Positions 50,657 to 60,131 are shown, counted from the stretch's first letter. The stretch: DNA of 64,000 bases from Paractinoplanes pyxinae (GCF_026626335.1 NZ_JAPNTZ010000023.1:111847-175846); one strand, 5' to 3'. Translations and numbers: made by a program. The notes: generated from the sequence alone by a model not told the origin.

Positions 50657-50821
50657 GTGTTCCATCACGAGCCGGACGCCCACCACGAGAACCTGTACGA
50701 CCTGCCCGCCCGCTACGGCCACGCCGTGCACGACCTGGTGCGCGACGTGGCCGTCGCCATGCGAGAGACCTCCGGCTGCGGCGACACCTCGTTCTTCCGG
50801 TCGCGGACGGAAGCCGCATGA
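50657..50821 (+). pseudogene. HIT-family protein fragment
   Basis: 54 aa from GTG 50657 (VFHHEPDAHHENLYDLPARY, then GHAVHDLVRDVAVAMRETSG, CGDTSFFRSRTEAA). It matches the middle of HIT hydrolases (the HENLYDLP turn and AMRxxxGCxGTS strand) but lacks the N-terminal Cys region and the HxHxH catalytic motif, so it is a truncated remnant. Its TGA overlaps the ATG of the acetyltransferase gene by 4 bp. Codon use is still good, so decay is recent or the peptide is retained. Confidence 0.6.
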
Positions 50822-51435
50822 GCGGCACCCGGTTCACCGAGCGGCTCCGGCTCGAACCGGTGGATGCCGACCGCGCGAGCGACCTGTGGCTGGTCATGGG
50901 CGACGACGCCGTGTGGCCCTGGTACGGCGGCGCGAAACCGGCGTACGCGGAAATCGAGCAGTCGGCCCGGGACATGGGGGACTCGTGGCGGCGGCACGGG
51001 GTGCACAAGTGGATCGCCTACGAGCGGGACAGCGGCGAAGTCGTCGGGCGGGGCGGGCTGTCGCGGACGCCCGTGGACGACGACTGGGGGCAGCTGTACG
51101 CGTTCCTGCCGGACGAGCCGTGGGTGCGGGCCGTGCACGGCAGCGAGCGCCCCTGTCGCGCGCACGCCGACTGGCTCGAGCTCGGGTGGGCCGTACGCGG
51201 GAAGTTCCGCCGGCAGGGCTATGCCACCGAGATCGGCCGGGCCGGACTGGCGTACGCGTTCGAGGTCTTGAAGGCGAAGGCCGTCGTCTCGTGCACGTTG
51301 CGGCACAACGCGAGCTCGCGGGCCGTCATGGCGCGCCTCGGGCTGCGGTACGCCGGCGAGATCGTCAGCGGGGGAGACCCGTACGCGGTCAGTGTGACGA
51401 CCGCCGGACCGCGCCCAGATCGATCCCGCGCGTGA
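50818..51435 (+). CDS. GNAT family N-acetyltransferase, RimJ/RimL-like
   Basis: 205 aa from ATG 50818. N-terminus FTERLRLEPVDADRASDLWL and the acetyl-CoA site region LGWAVRGKFRRQGYATEIGR are typical; the conserved SxxVMARLGLRYAGEI ending is the RimJ/RimL-type C-terminus. Acts on a protein N-terminus or small amine. It overlaps the convergent AraC gene by 47 bp. Confidence 0.9.
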   Translation: MSGTRFTERLRLEPVDADRASDLWLVMGDDAVWPWYGGAKPAYAEIEQSARDMGDSWRRHGVHKWIAYERDSGEVVGRGGLSRTPVDDDWGQLYAFLPDEPWVRAVHGSERPCRAHADWLELGWAVRGKFRRQGYATEIGRAGLAYAFEVLKAKAVVSCTLRHNASSRAVMARLGLRYAGEIVSGGDPYAVSVTTAGPRPDRSRA

Positions 51436-52294
51436 ACCGCGTCCGGTATTCGGTGGCCGTCAGCCCGTAGTGCGCGCGGAACCGCCGGGCGAAGTAGTTC
51501 TGGTCGGGCCAGCCCACCCGCTCGGCGATGGCCCGGACCGTACGGTCGGAGTGCAGCAGCATCTCGGCCGCCAGCTCCACGCGGTGGCGCGACAGGAAGG
51601 CCATCGGCGGCAGCCCGGTCACCGACTTGAACAGCCGGACCAGGTAGCCGGGAGCCAGGTGCAGGCCGTCGGCCAGGTCGGTCAGCGTCCAATTGCGGGC
51701 CGGGTCGGCCTCGATGCGCCGCATCACCTCGAGCACGGCCGGGTGCACCGGTTCGGCCGGCACGCCGTCGCCGACCGCGCGGGCCACGCAGCCCAGCGCC
51801 AGCACGACCCGGGCGATCATGTCGGTGCGGTGCAGGTGTTGCGGCTGCGTGCGCAGCTCGGCGAGTGCGTCCAGGTGGGCGAAGCACTGGGCGCGCTCGG
51901 CCGGGCCGAGGTGGGTGGTCAGGATGCCGCGGCGCCGTTCGACGTACGGGCCCTGCGAGAGCAGATGCCCCAGCAGGGGATCGTCCCTGGTCCAGCCCAG
52001 TTCCTGGCGCAGCAGCTCGGCCGAGAAGCAGAAGTTGTAGACCTCCAGGCCGTGACAGTCCTCGTAGCCGTGCCACACGCCGGGCCGCAGCAGGATCGTG
52101 TCGCCCACGGTGATCGGCTGGCGGCCGCTGAGGCTGTGGTGCACGGCCTTGCCCTCGGAGACGATCGCGATCTCGACGAAGCTGTGCGTGTGCACCCGCA
52201 TGAGGCCTTCGTGCCGGTGCCGCCCCGCGTAGGCGAAGGCGTCGTCGCCGAAGTACACGAGCGTGGAGGTCTGCTCGATCGTCTCGGGTGGCAC
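51389..52294 (-). CDS. AraC family transcriptional regulator
   Basis: 301 aa from GTG 52292-52294. The N-terminal cupin sensor (RVHTHSFVEIAIVSEGKAVH, LLRPGVWHGYEDC) precedes two helix-turn-helix motifs (WTLTDLADGLHLAPGYLVRL; VRAIAERVGWPDQNYFARRF). A typical sugar- or carbon-source-type activator. It is followed on the opposite strand by the acetyltransferase, and lies 15 bp from the hydrolase stop on its own strand, so the hydrolase may be upstream in the same operon. Confidence 0.92.
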   Translation of the reverse strand: MPPETIEQTSTLVYFGDDAFAYAGRHRHEGLMRVHTHSFVEIAIVSEGKAVHHSLSGRQPITVGDTILLRPGVWHGYEDCHGLEVYNFCFSAELLRQELGWTRDDPLLGHLLSQGPYVERRRGILTTHLGPAERAQCFAHLDALAELRTQPQHLHRTDMIARVVLALGCVARAVGDGVPAEPVHPAVLEVMRRIEADPARNWTLTDLADGLHLAPGYLVRLFKSVTGLPPMAFLSRHRVELAAEMLLHSDRTVRAIAERVGWPDQNYFARRFRAHYGLTATEYRTRFTRGIDLGAVRRSSH

Positions 52295-52309
52295 GCCCGA
52301 ACACTACCG

Positions 52310-52981
52310 TCACAGGTCGCTTAGCAGCCCCAGCACGCGCTCCGGGCCGTCGCGCAGGACGTTGTGGGTGGTCGGCCACTCGACGTAGTGCCAGTCCGGG
52401 TCGTTGCGGACGCGGTCCATCGCGACCGGCGCCTGCAGCCCGCCCGGCGTCTCGAGGGCCGCCGCGTACCGCTTGACCGGCACCGACTTCCAGGCGCCGG
52501 TCAGCCGGGTCTTCTGCAGCAGCGTGGCGAACGGGTGCGGCCGGGCCCGCTCGTCGAAGAACGGCATGGGGGCCAGGCCGAGACCGTCGGCGCCGACCGA
52601 TTCCAGGAAGTACTTCCGGTTCTCCTCGGTGGTGACGTCCCAGCACGACTCGCCGTCCTCGAGGATGTCGGTGTCGAGGTGCACGAGCGCGCTGACCCGG
52701 GCCGGGTTGCGGTCGGCCACCTCGTTGATCACCTGACCGCCGTAGCTGTGCCCGACCAGCACCACCAACCCGCCGCCCGCTGTCAGATCTTCGACCAGCG
52801 TGTCGAGCTGATCGACGTGCGCGGTCAGGTTGACCGGCCGGCGGGTGAGGTCGTCGTCGGGCCACAGCCCGGCCAGCGTCACCGATTCCGCCTGGTGTCC
52901 CCGCTTCTCGAGCTCGGCCGCCAGCGGTTCGTACCACCAGCCGCCGTGCCAGGCCCCCGGGACGAGAACGAACGTGGTCAT
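52310..52981 (-). CDS. Alpha/beta hydrolase
   Basis: 223 aa. The nucleophile elbow is VLVGHSYGGQ (Ser79), oxyanion region VPGAWHGGWW, and C-terminal His in WPTTHNVL. The family of small salicylate esterase/methylesterase-like hydrolases. No signal peptide. Precedes the AraC gene by 15 bp. Confidence 0.9.
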   Translation of the reverse strand: MTTFVLVPGAWHGGWWYEPLAAELEKRGHQAESVTLAGLWPDDDLTRRPVNLTAHVDQLDTLVEDLTAGGGLVVLVGHSYGGQVINEVADRNPARVSALVHLDTDILEDGESCWDVTTEENRKYFLESVGADGLGLAPMPFFDERARPHPFATLLQKTRLTGAWKSVPVKRYAAALETPGGLQAPVAMDRVRNDPDWHYVEWPTTHNVLRDGPERVLGLLSDL

Positions 52982-53059
52982 GGGCGGCTCCTACCCTGAT
53001 CGTGGCTCGTGTAAGACAGCTGACTGCCGTGGCCGTGAGCGCGCGGATAGTCGTCACCT

Positions 53060-55777
53060 ATGGTCGTGGAACTTCGCGTGCACGGCGTGAGCGGCACGCC
53101 GATCGAGTCGATGCTGGACGATCCGTGGCCGGCCCAGGTGGCGGGCGACGACGACGGGCGCATTTTCCGGCGTACGCATGACACCCCGCCCGATCGGGTG
53201 GTCGAGGGCTACCACTGGGGCCGGTACACCGCGGGCTCGCCGTCGCGGGCGCTGTGGCTCCTGCTGCTGCCCTTCGCGCTGGTCAACGTGGCCCGGTTCG
53301 CCCTGCTCAGGCCGGACGCCCGGCGCCGCCGGGACCGGTTCGCGGACGCCGTGGTGCGCGTGCTCGGCCTGCTGATGACCGTGATCATGGTCGTCACCAC
53401 CTGCTACCTGGCCTGGAGCGTGCTGGCCAGGCAGTGTGCGCCCGGGGCCTGCGAGGGCGACTTCTGGCTGCTCGAATGGTTCGGCCGGCGCTCACCGGGG
53501 GCGCGGCTGGTCGTGGCGACCGTGCTGCCCCTGGTTGTGCTGGCCATCTTCTGGCAGTTCGACCGGCTGACGTACGAGGCCGAGCCGCCGGGCCGGCCGC
53601 GGGCCGAACGTCCGGGCCGCAACGGCGACATCGGCGACCCCGGCTTCTGGCGCGGCCCGCAGTCGACCTCGTCGCAACGCGCAGCGCACGTCCTGGCCGG
53701 CTGCGCGGTGGCCGGGCTGCTCGCGCTCGCGATGCTGGGGGACGTCCGCCAGTGGGCCGGCCTCAACCTGTGGTTCACCGGGCTGTGCGTGCTGGTGGCG
53801 GCCGGCCTGATCGCCGGCCTCGGCAAGGCCTTCTACGTCGTCGTGGCCGCACCCGAGCCCAAGCCTCGCCGCCGCAAGAATGACGACCACCCGCCGGCGC
53901 CCGCCGCCGCCGAGGAGGGCCGCCCGGCGGTCGTCCCGTCCGACGGGCACGACACCACCGAACTCGGCTTCTCGATCCTGGTCACGCGGTACGCCACCGT
54001 CGCCGCCGCGTTCGCCGCCGTCGCCCTGGCCGCGGTCGGTCTGGACCACGTGCGCCCGGCCGGGCCGCGCGGTGCGGGCGCCTACTTCGCCGCCTTCGCC
54101 AACGGGGTCGGCCTGCTGCTCGGGCTGGCGCTGCTGGCCCTGCTGGCGGTGACCCTGGTGCTGGCCACCGACGCCGGCGGCAAGCACCTGCGGGACGTGC
54201 CCAAGCCGTTCCGGCCGTTCTTCGGCGGGCTGGTGGGCTGGATGGGCGCTTCGCTGGGCGCGACGATCGGGCTCGGCATGAGCGCGGCCGCGGTGTTCTG
54301 GACGGCCCGCGCGCTGGGCGACCCCGTGCTGGAAGGCGCGGCGCGGTCGCCGCACCTGATCGAGGTGGCGACCGTCTACTGGATCATGGCCGCGGTCTGG
54401 GGCGGGCTGGCGCTGGTGCTGGTCGTCTCGCTGCTGCCGATGGCCGCGTGGCTGCTCCGGCGCCACCGCTGGTGGTGGCTGCTGGCCGGGCTGGGCGCCG
54501 GGCTCGCGGTCGCGGCCTGGCGGCTGCTGCCGGGCGAGCTCAGCCCGGACGGGCTCGAACGCGAGGCGGAATGGCTGGTCGGGGCCGTGGCCGCGGTGAC
54601 GATCCTGTCCCTGTTCGTGTTCGGGCCGAAGCAGGACGACTTCGAGGACCGGCTGTGCGGTGACTACAGCGCCGAGCACGGGCTCGACCGGGCGCGGGCC
54701 CGGGTGGCCGGGCGGTGGCGGGTCGCGCTGATCCGCTACCGCTACCACCACGTGCTCGGGCTGCTGGCCACGCTGGGCGGGCTCGCGGTGATCGTGACCG
54801 CGATCGGCTGCGGCTGGCTGCTGCTGACCCCGGCCCGGCCCCCGGCCACCCTGACCGGCAACGCCAACGGCCCGCTGGGCCAGCTCGGCGTGGTCGTGGT
54901 GTCGTTCGGCGCGACCGGGCTGGCCGTGCTGGGCCTGGGCACCTGGCGCAAGGCGGGCCTGCGGACGGGCGTGGGCATCATCTGGGACCTGCTGTCGTTC
55001 TGGCCGCGGCAGGGGCATCCGCTGTGCCCGCCGCCGTACGGGGGCCGGGCCGTGCTGGCCGTGGCCGGGCGCGCGTCGCAACTGATCAACCAGCCGGCGT
55101 TCGAGGCGGACGCGGTCGTGCTGTCCGGGCACAGCCAGGGCAGCGTGATCACCCTGGCCGCGTGCGCGGTGCTGGAGGAACAGGCGCGAACCGGCGGTAC
55201 GGACGAGGACGACGACCTCGGCCGGCAACGGGCGCGACGGACCGGGGCCCGGCTGCACATGATCACTTACGGGTCTCAACTGCAGTTCCTGTACGCGCGG
55301 TTCTTCCCGGCGTACTTCGGCTACCGGCGGCTGCGCGGCGTCTACGACGGCCTGGACGGGCGGTGGCGCAACGTCTACCGGTGGACCGACCCGCTCGGCG
55401 GCCCGGTGCTGGCGTGGGCGGCGCCCGGATCGTCGTCCGGCTTCGGACCCGACATCGACCTGTGGCAGCGGATGGGCCGGCCGGGCGACGCGGGGCCCTC
55501 GGTGCGGTGTGCCTGCGAGACGCCGTGCGAACCGTCGTCGGCCTGCCCGTACCCGAAGTACTGGGCCTTCGGCGCGGACGTGCGGCTGCGGGACCCGGCG
55601 ACCATCGAGGACGATCCGCTGCAGCCCAAGCGGGCGGCGCGCGGGCACAGCGGCTATCCGGGCGATCCCGCGTACGAGTGCGTCTTCGACGACCTGCTTT
55701 CGGGCCGCCAGGTCGACCCGAACCCGGCGCCGGCCCCGGTCAGGGCTGAAAGCGGTACCCCATCCCTGGTTCCGTGA
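53060..55777 (+). CDS. Large membrane protein with C-terminal lipase-like domain
   Basis: 905 aa. The N-terminus carries VVELRVHGVSGTPIESMLDD, the motif used by a group of actinobacterial predicted hydrolases. Eight or more hydrophobic segments follow in the middle (for example VLGLLMTVIMVVTTCYLAWS). The C-terminal third contains VVLSGHSQGSVITLAACAVL, a GxSxG nucleophile elbow, and a cysteine-rich stretch (CACETPCEPSSACPYPKYW) that might bind metal or form disulfides. Probably a membrane lipase-like enzyme; activity unproven. Its end overlaps the response regulator by 38 bp. Confidence 0.75.
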   Translation: MVVELRVHGVSGTPIESMLDDPWPAQVAGDDDGRIFRRTHDTPPDRVVEGYHWGRYTAGSPSRALWLLLLPFALVNVARFALLRPDARRRRDRFADAVVRVLGLLMTVIMVVTTCYLAWSVLARQCAPGACEGDFWLLEWFGRRSPGARLVVATVLPLVVLAIFWQFDRLTYEAEPPGRPRAERPGRNGDIGDPGFWRGPQSTSSQRAAHVLAGCAVAGLLALAMLGDVRQWAGLNLWFTGLCVLVAAGLIAGLGKAFYVVVAAPEPKPRRRKNDDHPPAPAAAEEGRPAVVPSDGHDTTELGFSILVTRYATVAAAFAAVALAAVGLDHVRPAGPRGAGAYFAAFANGVGLLLGLALLALLAVTLVLATDAGGKHLRDVPKPFRPFFGGLVGWMGASLGATIGLGMSAAAVFWTARALGDPVLEGAARSPHLIEVATVYWIMAAVWGGLALVLVVSLLPMAAWLLRRHRWWWLLAGLGAGLAVAAWRLLPGELSPDGLEREAEWLVGAVAAVTILSLFVFGPKQDDFEDRLCGDYSAEHGLDRARARVAGRWRVALIRYRYHHVLGLLATLGGLAVIVTAIGCGWLLLTPARPPATLTGNANGPLGQLGVVVVSFGATGLAVLGLGTWRKAGLRTGVGIIWDLLSFWPRQGHPLCPPPYGGRAVLAVAGRASQLINQPAFEADAVVLSGHSQGSVITLAACAVLEEQARTGGTDEDDDLGRQRARRTGARLHMITYGSQLQFLYARFFPAYFGYRRLRGVYDGLDGRWRNVYRWTDPLGGPVLAWAAPGSSSGFGPDIDLWQRMGRPGDAGPSVRCACETPCEPSSACPYPKYWAFGADVRLRDPATIEDDPLQPKRAARGHSGYPGDPAYECVFDDLLSGRQVDPNPAPAPVRAESGTPSLVP

Positions 55778-56408
55778 TCAGGTGCCGCGGCCGGGCCGGG
55801 TCGTCCTCGAGCTTGCGGCGCAGCCGGGCCATGTACTGGCGCAGGTAGTTGGTCTCGGTGGCGTACTGCGGGCCCCACACGTCGTGCAGCAGGCTGCGCT
55901 GGGTGATCAGCTTCCCCGGGTTGCGCAGCAGCTGTTCGAGCAGCTGCCACTCGGTCGGGGTGAGCCGCAGCTCGGGCGTGATCGTGTGGCCGGCCAGGTC
56001 GACGGTGAACTTGCCGAGGGTGATCGGGCCCGAGGCAGTGTCCGAGGGGTGCGCGCGGCGGGTGACGGCCCGGATGCGGGCCAGCAGCTCGTCCACCCCG
56101 AACGGCTTGGTCACGTAGTCGTCGGCGCCGGCGTCGAGGGCGGCCACCTTGTCGGCGCCCTCGGCCCGCCCGGACAGCACGATGATCGGCACGGTGGTCC
56201 AGCCCCGCAGGCCGCGGATGACCTCGGCGCCGTCCAGATCGGGCAGGCCGAGGTCGAGCACGACCAGGTCGGGGGCGTGGGCGGCGGCGGCCTTGAGCGC
56301 GCTCGCGCCGTCGGCCGCCACCTCCACGTCGTACTCCCGGGCCCGCAGGTTGATCCGCAGCGCCCGCAGGATCTGCGGGTCGTCGTCGACGACGAGGATG
56401 CGGGTCAC
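55740..56408 (-). CDS. OmpR/KdpE-type response regulator without a nearby kinase
   Basis: 222 aa from GTG 56406-56408, ribosome site AGGAAC. Receiver domain with acidic pocket Asp8-10, phosphoacceptor Asp52 (VVLDLGLP) and Lys101 (YVTKPFG). C-terminal winged helix (LTPTEWQLLEQLLRNPGKLI, then YLRQYMARLRRKLEDDP), very similar to KdpE in its ETNYLRQYMARLRRK segment. No kdpD or kdpFABC gene is present in the window, so the partner is elsewhere. The helicase stop is 5 bp before its start on the same strand. Confidence 0.85.
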   Translation of the reverse strand: MTRILVVDDDPQILRALRINLRAREYDVEVAADGASALKAAAAHAPDLVVLDLGLPDLDGAEVIRGLRGWTTVPIIVLSGRAEGADKVAALDAGADDYVTKPFGVDELLARIRAVTRRAHPSDTASGPITLGKFTVDLAGHTITPELRLTPTEWQLLEQLLRNPGKLITQRSLLHDVWGPQYATETNYLRQYMARLRRKLEDDPARPRHLITEPGMGYRFQP

Positions 56409-56413
56409 CGTTC

Positions 56414-58906
56414 CTACTCGCCGTGCGGGCCGACGTGGGTCACCACGATCGACGCCGCGCCGATCTCGTCCGACGCGGCCAGGTCGACGGTGGCCTCGAT
56501 GCCCCAGTCGTGGTCGCCCTCCGGGTCCTCGAAGACCTGGCGGACGAGCCAGGCTGTCGGAGTGACCTCGATGTGCAGGAACGCGGGACCGCGCGCGGCC
56601 GGGCCGGTGCCGAGCGTGTCGTACTCGTCGAAGTAGTCCAGGATCGCGTCCTGCCAGCGTTCGGCGGTCCAGCCGGCCTCGGCGTCGAGCTCGCCCAGCA
56701 GGTCCCACCGGCGCAACGCGGCCAGCTCGACCCGGCGGAACATGGCGTTGCGCACGAGCACCCGGAAGGCGCGGACATTGCGGGTGACCGCGGGCGGCTT
56801 GTCGTCGATGCGGACCTCCTCGACGGCCTCGCCCGGGTTGCGCAGCCGCTCCCACTCGTCGAGCAGGCTCGAGTCGACCTGCCGCACGAGTTCGCCCAGC
56901 CACTCGATGAGGTCGGTCAGTTCCTCGGTACGGGCGTCCTCGGGCACGGTCTGCCGGAGCGCACGGTAGGCGTCGGCCAGGTACCGCAGCACCAGGCCCT
57001 CCGACCGGGACAGGCCGTAGAACGACACGTACTCGGTGAAGGTCATCGCCCGCTCGTACATGTCGCGGACGACCGACTTCGGCTTGAGCTCGTAGTCGGC
57101 GACCCAGGGATGGCCCTGGCGGTAGGTCTCGTACGCGCCCTCGAGCAGCTCCAGCAGCGGCCGCGGGTGGGTGACCTCCTCGAGCAGCGTCATCCGCTCC
57201 TCGTACTCGATGCCCTCGGCCTTCATCGCGTTGACGGCCTCGCCGCGTGCCTTCTGCCGCTGCGCGGAGAGCACCTGACGCGGGTCCTCGAGCGTCGACT
57301 CGATGACCGACACGACGTCGAGCGGGTAGTCGGGCGCCTCCCGGTCCAGCAGCTCCAGGCTGGCCAGGGCGAACGGAGACAGGGCCTGGTTGAGCGCGAA
57401 GTCGAGCTGCAGGTCTTCGGTGAGCCGGTAGACCCCGTCCGGCGTACGCTCGATGACCCCGCCCGCGACCAGGGCCCGGGCGATGGCGACGGCCCGCCGG
57501 ATGTGCTTGCGCTGGGCCGCCGGCTCCTCGTGGTTGTCGGTCAGCAGGTGCCGCATGGCCTCGAACGGGTCGCCGCCGCGCGACAACACGTTGAGCAGCA
57601 TCGCGTGCGACACCTGGAACGACGAGGTCAGCGGCTCGGGGTCGGCCGCCACGAGCCGGTCGAACGTGGGCTGGCCCCAGCCGATCGTGCCCTCCGGCGG
57701 CTTCTTGCGCACGACCTTGCGCCGCTTCTTCGGGTCGTCGCCGGCCTTGGCCAGGGCGCGCTCGTTGTCGATCACGTGTTCCGGCGCCTGCACGATGACC
57801 GTGCCGAGGGTGTCGAACCCGGCCCGGCCCGCGCGCCCGGCGATCTGGTGGAACTCGCGCGCCTTGAGCAGGCGCGTCTTCACCCCGTCGTACTTGGACA
57901 GGCCGGTGAACAGCACCGTGCGGATGGGAACGTTGATGCCCACGCCGAGCGTGTCCGTCCCGCAGATGACCTTCAACAGCCCCGCCTGGGCCAGCGTCTC
58001 GACCAGGCGGCGGTACTTGGGCAGCATGCCGGCGTGGTGCACCCCGATGCCGTGCCGCACCAGCCGGGACAACTGCTTGCCGAAGCCCGCGGTGAACCGG
58101 AAGTTCCCGATGGCGGCCGCGATCTTGTCCTTCTCCTCGCGGGTGGCCATGTTGATGCTCATCAGCGACTGCGCCCGCTCCAGGGCGGCGGCCTGCGTGA
58201 AGTGGACGATGTAGACGGGCGCCTGCTTGGTCTGCAGCAGCTCCTCGATCGTCTCGTGCAGGGGCGTCATCGCGTACGAGAAAAGAAGCGGGACCGGCCG
58301 CTCGACGCTGGCCACGACGGCCGTGGCCCGGCCTGTGCGCCGCGACAGATCGTCGACGAACCGGGTGGTGTCGCCGAGCGTGGCCGACATGAGGATGAAC
58401 TGGGCCTGCGGCAGCTCGATGATCGGCACCTGCCAGGCCCAGCCGCGGTCGGGCTCGGCGTAGAAGTGGAACTCGTCCATCACGACCTGGCCGACGTCGG
58501 CGTCCGCCCCCTCGCGCAGGGCCAGGTTGGCCAGCACCTCGGCCGTGCAGCAGATGATCGGCGCGTCCGCGTTCACGCTGGCGTCGCCGGTCAGCATGCC
58601 CACGTTGTGCGCCCCGAAGACCGCGCACAGGGCGAAGAACTTCTCGCTGACCAGAGCCTTGATCGGCGCGGTGTAGAACGTGGTGCGCCCGTCGGCCAGC
58701 GCCACGAAATGGGCGCCCGTCGCGACCAGGCTCTTCCCCGAGCCGGTGGGGGTGTTCAGGATGACGTTCGCCCCCGTGGCGATCTCGATGAGCGCCTCTT
58801 CCTGATGGGTGTAGAGGGCCAGCCCCTGCTCGGTCGCCCACTTCTGAAAGGCGTCGAACACGGCGTCGGGATCGTTGGTGCCGGGAAGGCGGTCGGTCAA
58901 TGTCAT
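56414..58906 (-). CDS. DEAD/DEAH helicase with DUF3516-type C-terminus
   Basis: 830 aa from ATG 58904-58906; an in-frame ATG at 58958-58960 is possible. Superfamily 2 helicase: Walker A TPTGSGKS, motif II DEFH (VVMDEFHFYAEPDRGW), motif III SATLGDT, motif VI HQIAGRAGRAGFDTLG. The C-terminal 350 residues (ETYRQGHPWVADYELKPKSV onward) match the DUF3516 actinobacterial type. Likely RNA helicase acting in RNA turnover or ribosome work. It is 5 bp before the response regulator gene on the same strand. Confidence 0.9.
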   Translation of the reverse strand: MTLTDRLPGTNDPDAVFDAFQKWATEQGLALYTHQEEALIEIATGANVILNTPTGSGKSLVATGAHFVALADGRTTFYTAPIKALVSEKFFALCAVFGAHNVGMLTGDASVNADAPIICCTAEVLANLALREGADADVGQVVMDEFHFYAEPDRGWAWQVPIIELPQAQFILMSATLGDTTRFVDDLSRRTGRATAVVASVERPVPLLFSYAMTPLHETIEELLQTKQAPVYIVHFTQAAALERAQSLMSINMATREEKDKIAAAIGNFRFTAGFGKQLSRLVRHGIGVHHAGMLPKYRRLVETLAQAGLLKVICGTDTLGVGINVPIRTVLFTGLSKYDGVKTRLLKAREFHQIAGRAGRAGFDTLGTVIVQAPEHVIDNERALAKAGDDPKKRRKVVRKKPPEGTIGWGQPTFDRLVAADPEPLTSSFQVSHAMLLNVLSRGGDPFEAMRHLLTDNHEEPAAQRKHIRRAVAIARALVAGGVIERTPDGVYRLTEDLQLDFALNQALSPFALASLELLDREAPDYPLDVVSVIESTLEDPRQVLSAQRQKARGEAVNAMKAEGIEYEERMTLLEEVTHPRPLLELLEGAYETYRQGHPWVADYELKPKSVVRDMYERAMTFTEYVSFYGLSRSEGLVLRYLADAYRALRQTVPEDARTEELTDLIEWLGELVRQVDSSLLDEWERLRNPGEAVEEVRIDDKPPAVTRNVRAFRVLVRNAMFRRVELAALRRWDLLGELDAEAGWTAERWQDAILDYFDEYDTLGTGPAARGPAFLHIEVTPTAWLVRQVFEDPEGDHDWGIEATVDLAASDEIGAASIVVTHVGPHGE

Positions 58907-58968
58907 AGAGTCTTTAGTCCGGTCTTGGGCGGTGGGTGGGGCGGTCGGATGGGGGTTCATTCTATTGA

Positions 58969-59613
58969 TCACTCGCGGGGCCACTGCGCGAGGCGTTGCC
59001 GCAGCTCGGCGATTTGCTGAGTAGTGAGGCCGTAGAGCGCGAACCGCGCGTCGTGCAGCCGATCGAGATAACGTCCCGCGTCAGCTACATCTTCCGGATC
59101 AAGCGCGGGGTCGGCGTTGCGGGCGAGTTCCAGCAGTACGTCGAGGGGGTAGCGCTCGAGCGCGGCTGCTACATCGATGTAGTCCCGGACCTCCCGCCGG
59201 TTCACCAGAGCCGCGACCTTGGTGGCGACGAGGTCGTCGAGGTGCATGACCGGCCCCAACTCCATGACGACGGGCTTCTGCGACCGGTCCAGCCGGCACA
59301 GCGTCAGCCGCAAGGCCCGGTTGTCGGTGGCGACCAGGAACTCTTGCAGGTCTTCGTCCATGCCTTCGAAGAGCTCGTCGCCCTCCTCCCGCACGACCCG
59401 ATAGCCGGCCTGGCGAAGAGCCTCAGCCACCTCGTCGGCCGCCGCCGCCACGCCCCCGGCCGTGTCGGTGAACAGGTCGACATCCTCGGTCGGGCGCTGG
59501 ACGAGCCCGTTCACCAGCCAGGCAAAGCCGCCGCCGAGCACGAAGCCGTGCTTGGTCGCCTCAGCCAGCGCGATGCGAGCAACCTCGGAGTAGAAGTCGT
59601 CGACGCCCGCCAT
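58969..59613 (-). CDS. AbiEii-like nucleotidyltransferase
   Basis: 214 aa. NTase fold: FVLGGGFAWLVNGLVQRPTE followed by DVDLFTD (metal Asp44 and Asp46), VMHLDDLVATKVAALVNRRE and YIDVAAALERY. These are the AbiEii/AbiGii toxin (DUF1814) motifs, in which the enzyme adds nucleotides to tRNA or other targets. It is preceded by a 117-aa gene with a 32-bp gap on the same strand. No AbiEi antitoxin is visible. Confidence 0.85.
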   Translation of the reverse strand: MAGVDDFYSEVARIALAEATKHGFVLGGGFAWLVNGLVQRPTEDVDLFTDTAGGVAAAADEVAEALRQAGYRVVREEGDELFEGMDEDLQEFLVATDNRALRLTLCRLDRSQKPVVMELGPVMHLDDLVATKVAALVNRREVRDYIDVAAALERYPLDVLLELARNADPALDPEDVADAGRYLDRLHDARFALYGLTTQQIAELRQRLAQWPRE

Positions 59614-59645
59614 CGAGCCAGGCTATCGGTCGCCCGCGGGGGCGG

Positions 59646-59999
59646 TCAGTGGGCGTCGACCAGGCGGGCGGCGTAGCGCAGGTAGGCGTGGCGGGCCTCC
59701 CAGGCGGCGCGGACGCCGCGGGGGAGGTTGAGCTCGGGCCAGACCTGGATGAGCGTGGGGCCGTGCAGGTAGGTGCGCAGTTCCTCGACTCGGATGGCCT
59801 CGCGCAGGACGTTCTCGTACATCCAGGTGAGCATCGTCGGCTCGGCCAGGTCGAACGCCCGCTGCGGACCCCACCACAACCGCAGCGGGAGCTCGACCAA
59901 GCCCGCCGTGGGCCCGCACAGTTCGCCGAGGGTGCCCGCCACCAGCACCGGCCGGTGGGGCCGGGCGAGGTGGACAGCGACACGAGCAGCGGTGGACAT
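59646..59999 (-). CDS. 117-aa partner upstream of the AbiEii-like gene
   Basis: 117 aa from ATG 59997-59999. Starts MSTAARVAVHLARPHRPVLV and contains AGTLGELCGPTAGLVELPLR, MLTWMYENVLREAIRVEELR and LIQVWPELNLPRGVRAAWE. I recall this protein type next to AbiEii-like genes in other actinobacteria; that was not checked. It is a good candidate antitoxin or accessory gene, unlike known AbiEi helix-turn-helix proteins. Confidence 0.75.
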   Translation of the reverse strand: MSTAARVAVHLARPHRPVLVAGTLGELCGPTAGLVELPLRLWWGPQRAFDLAEPTMLTWMYENVLREAIRVEELRTYLHGPTLIQVWPELNLPRGVRAAWEARHAYLRYAARLVDAH

Positions 60000-60131
60000 G
60001 CGATCAGCGTAAACCGACACGCCGCCCAAACCGAGTTCCTAGCCTCCTAGGACGGCCTAGCGGCGGAGCCGCAGAACACGAACGGACGCCTTCGGCGCCG
60101 ACCTAAAGATCTAACAGCGTGAATGCGGGTG

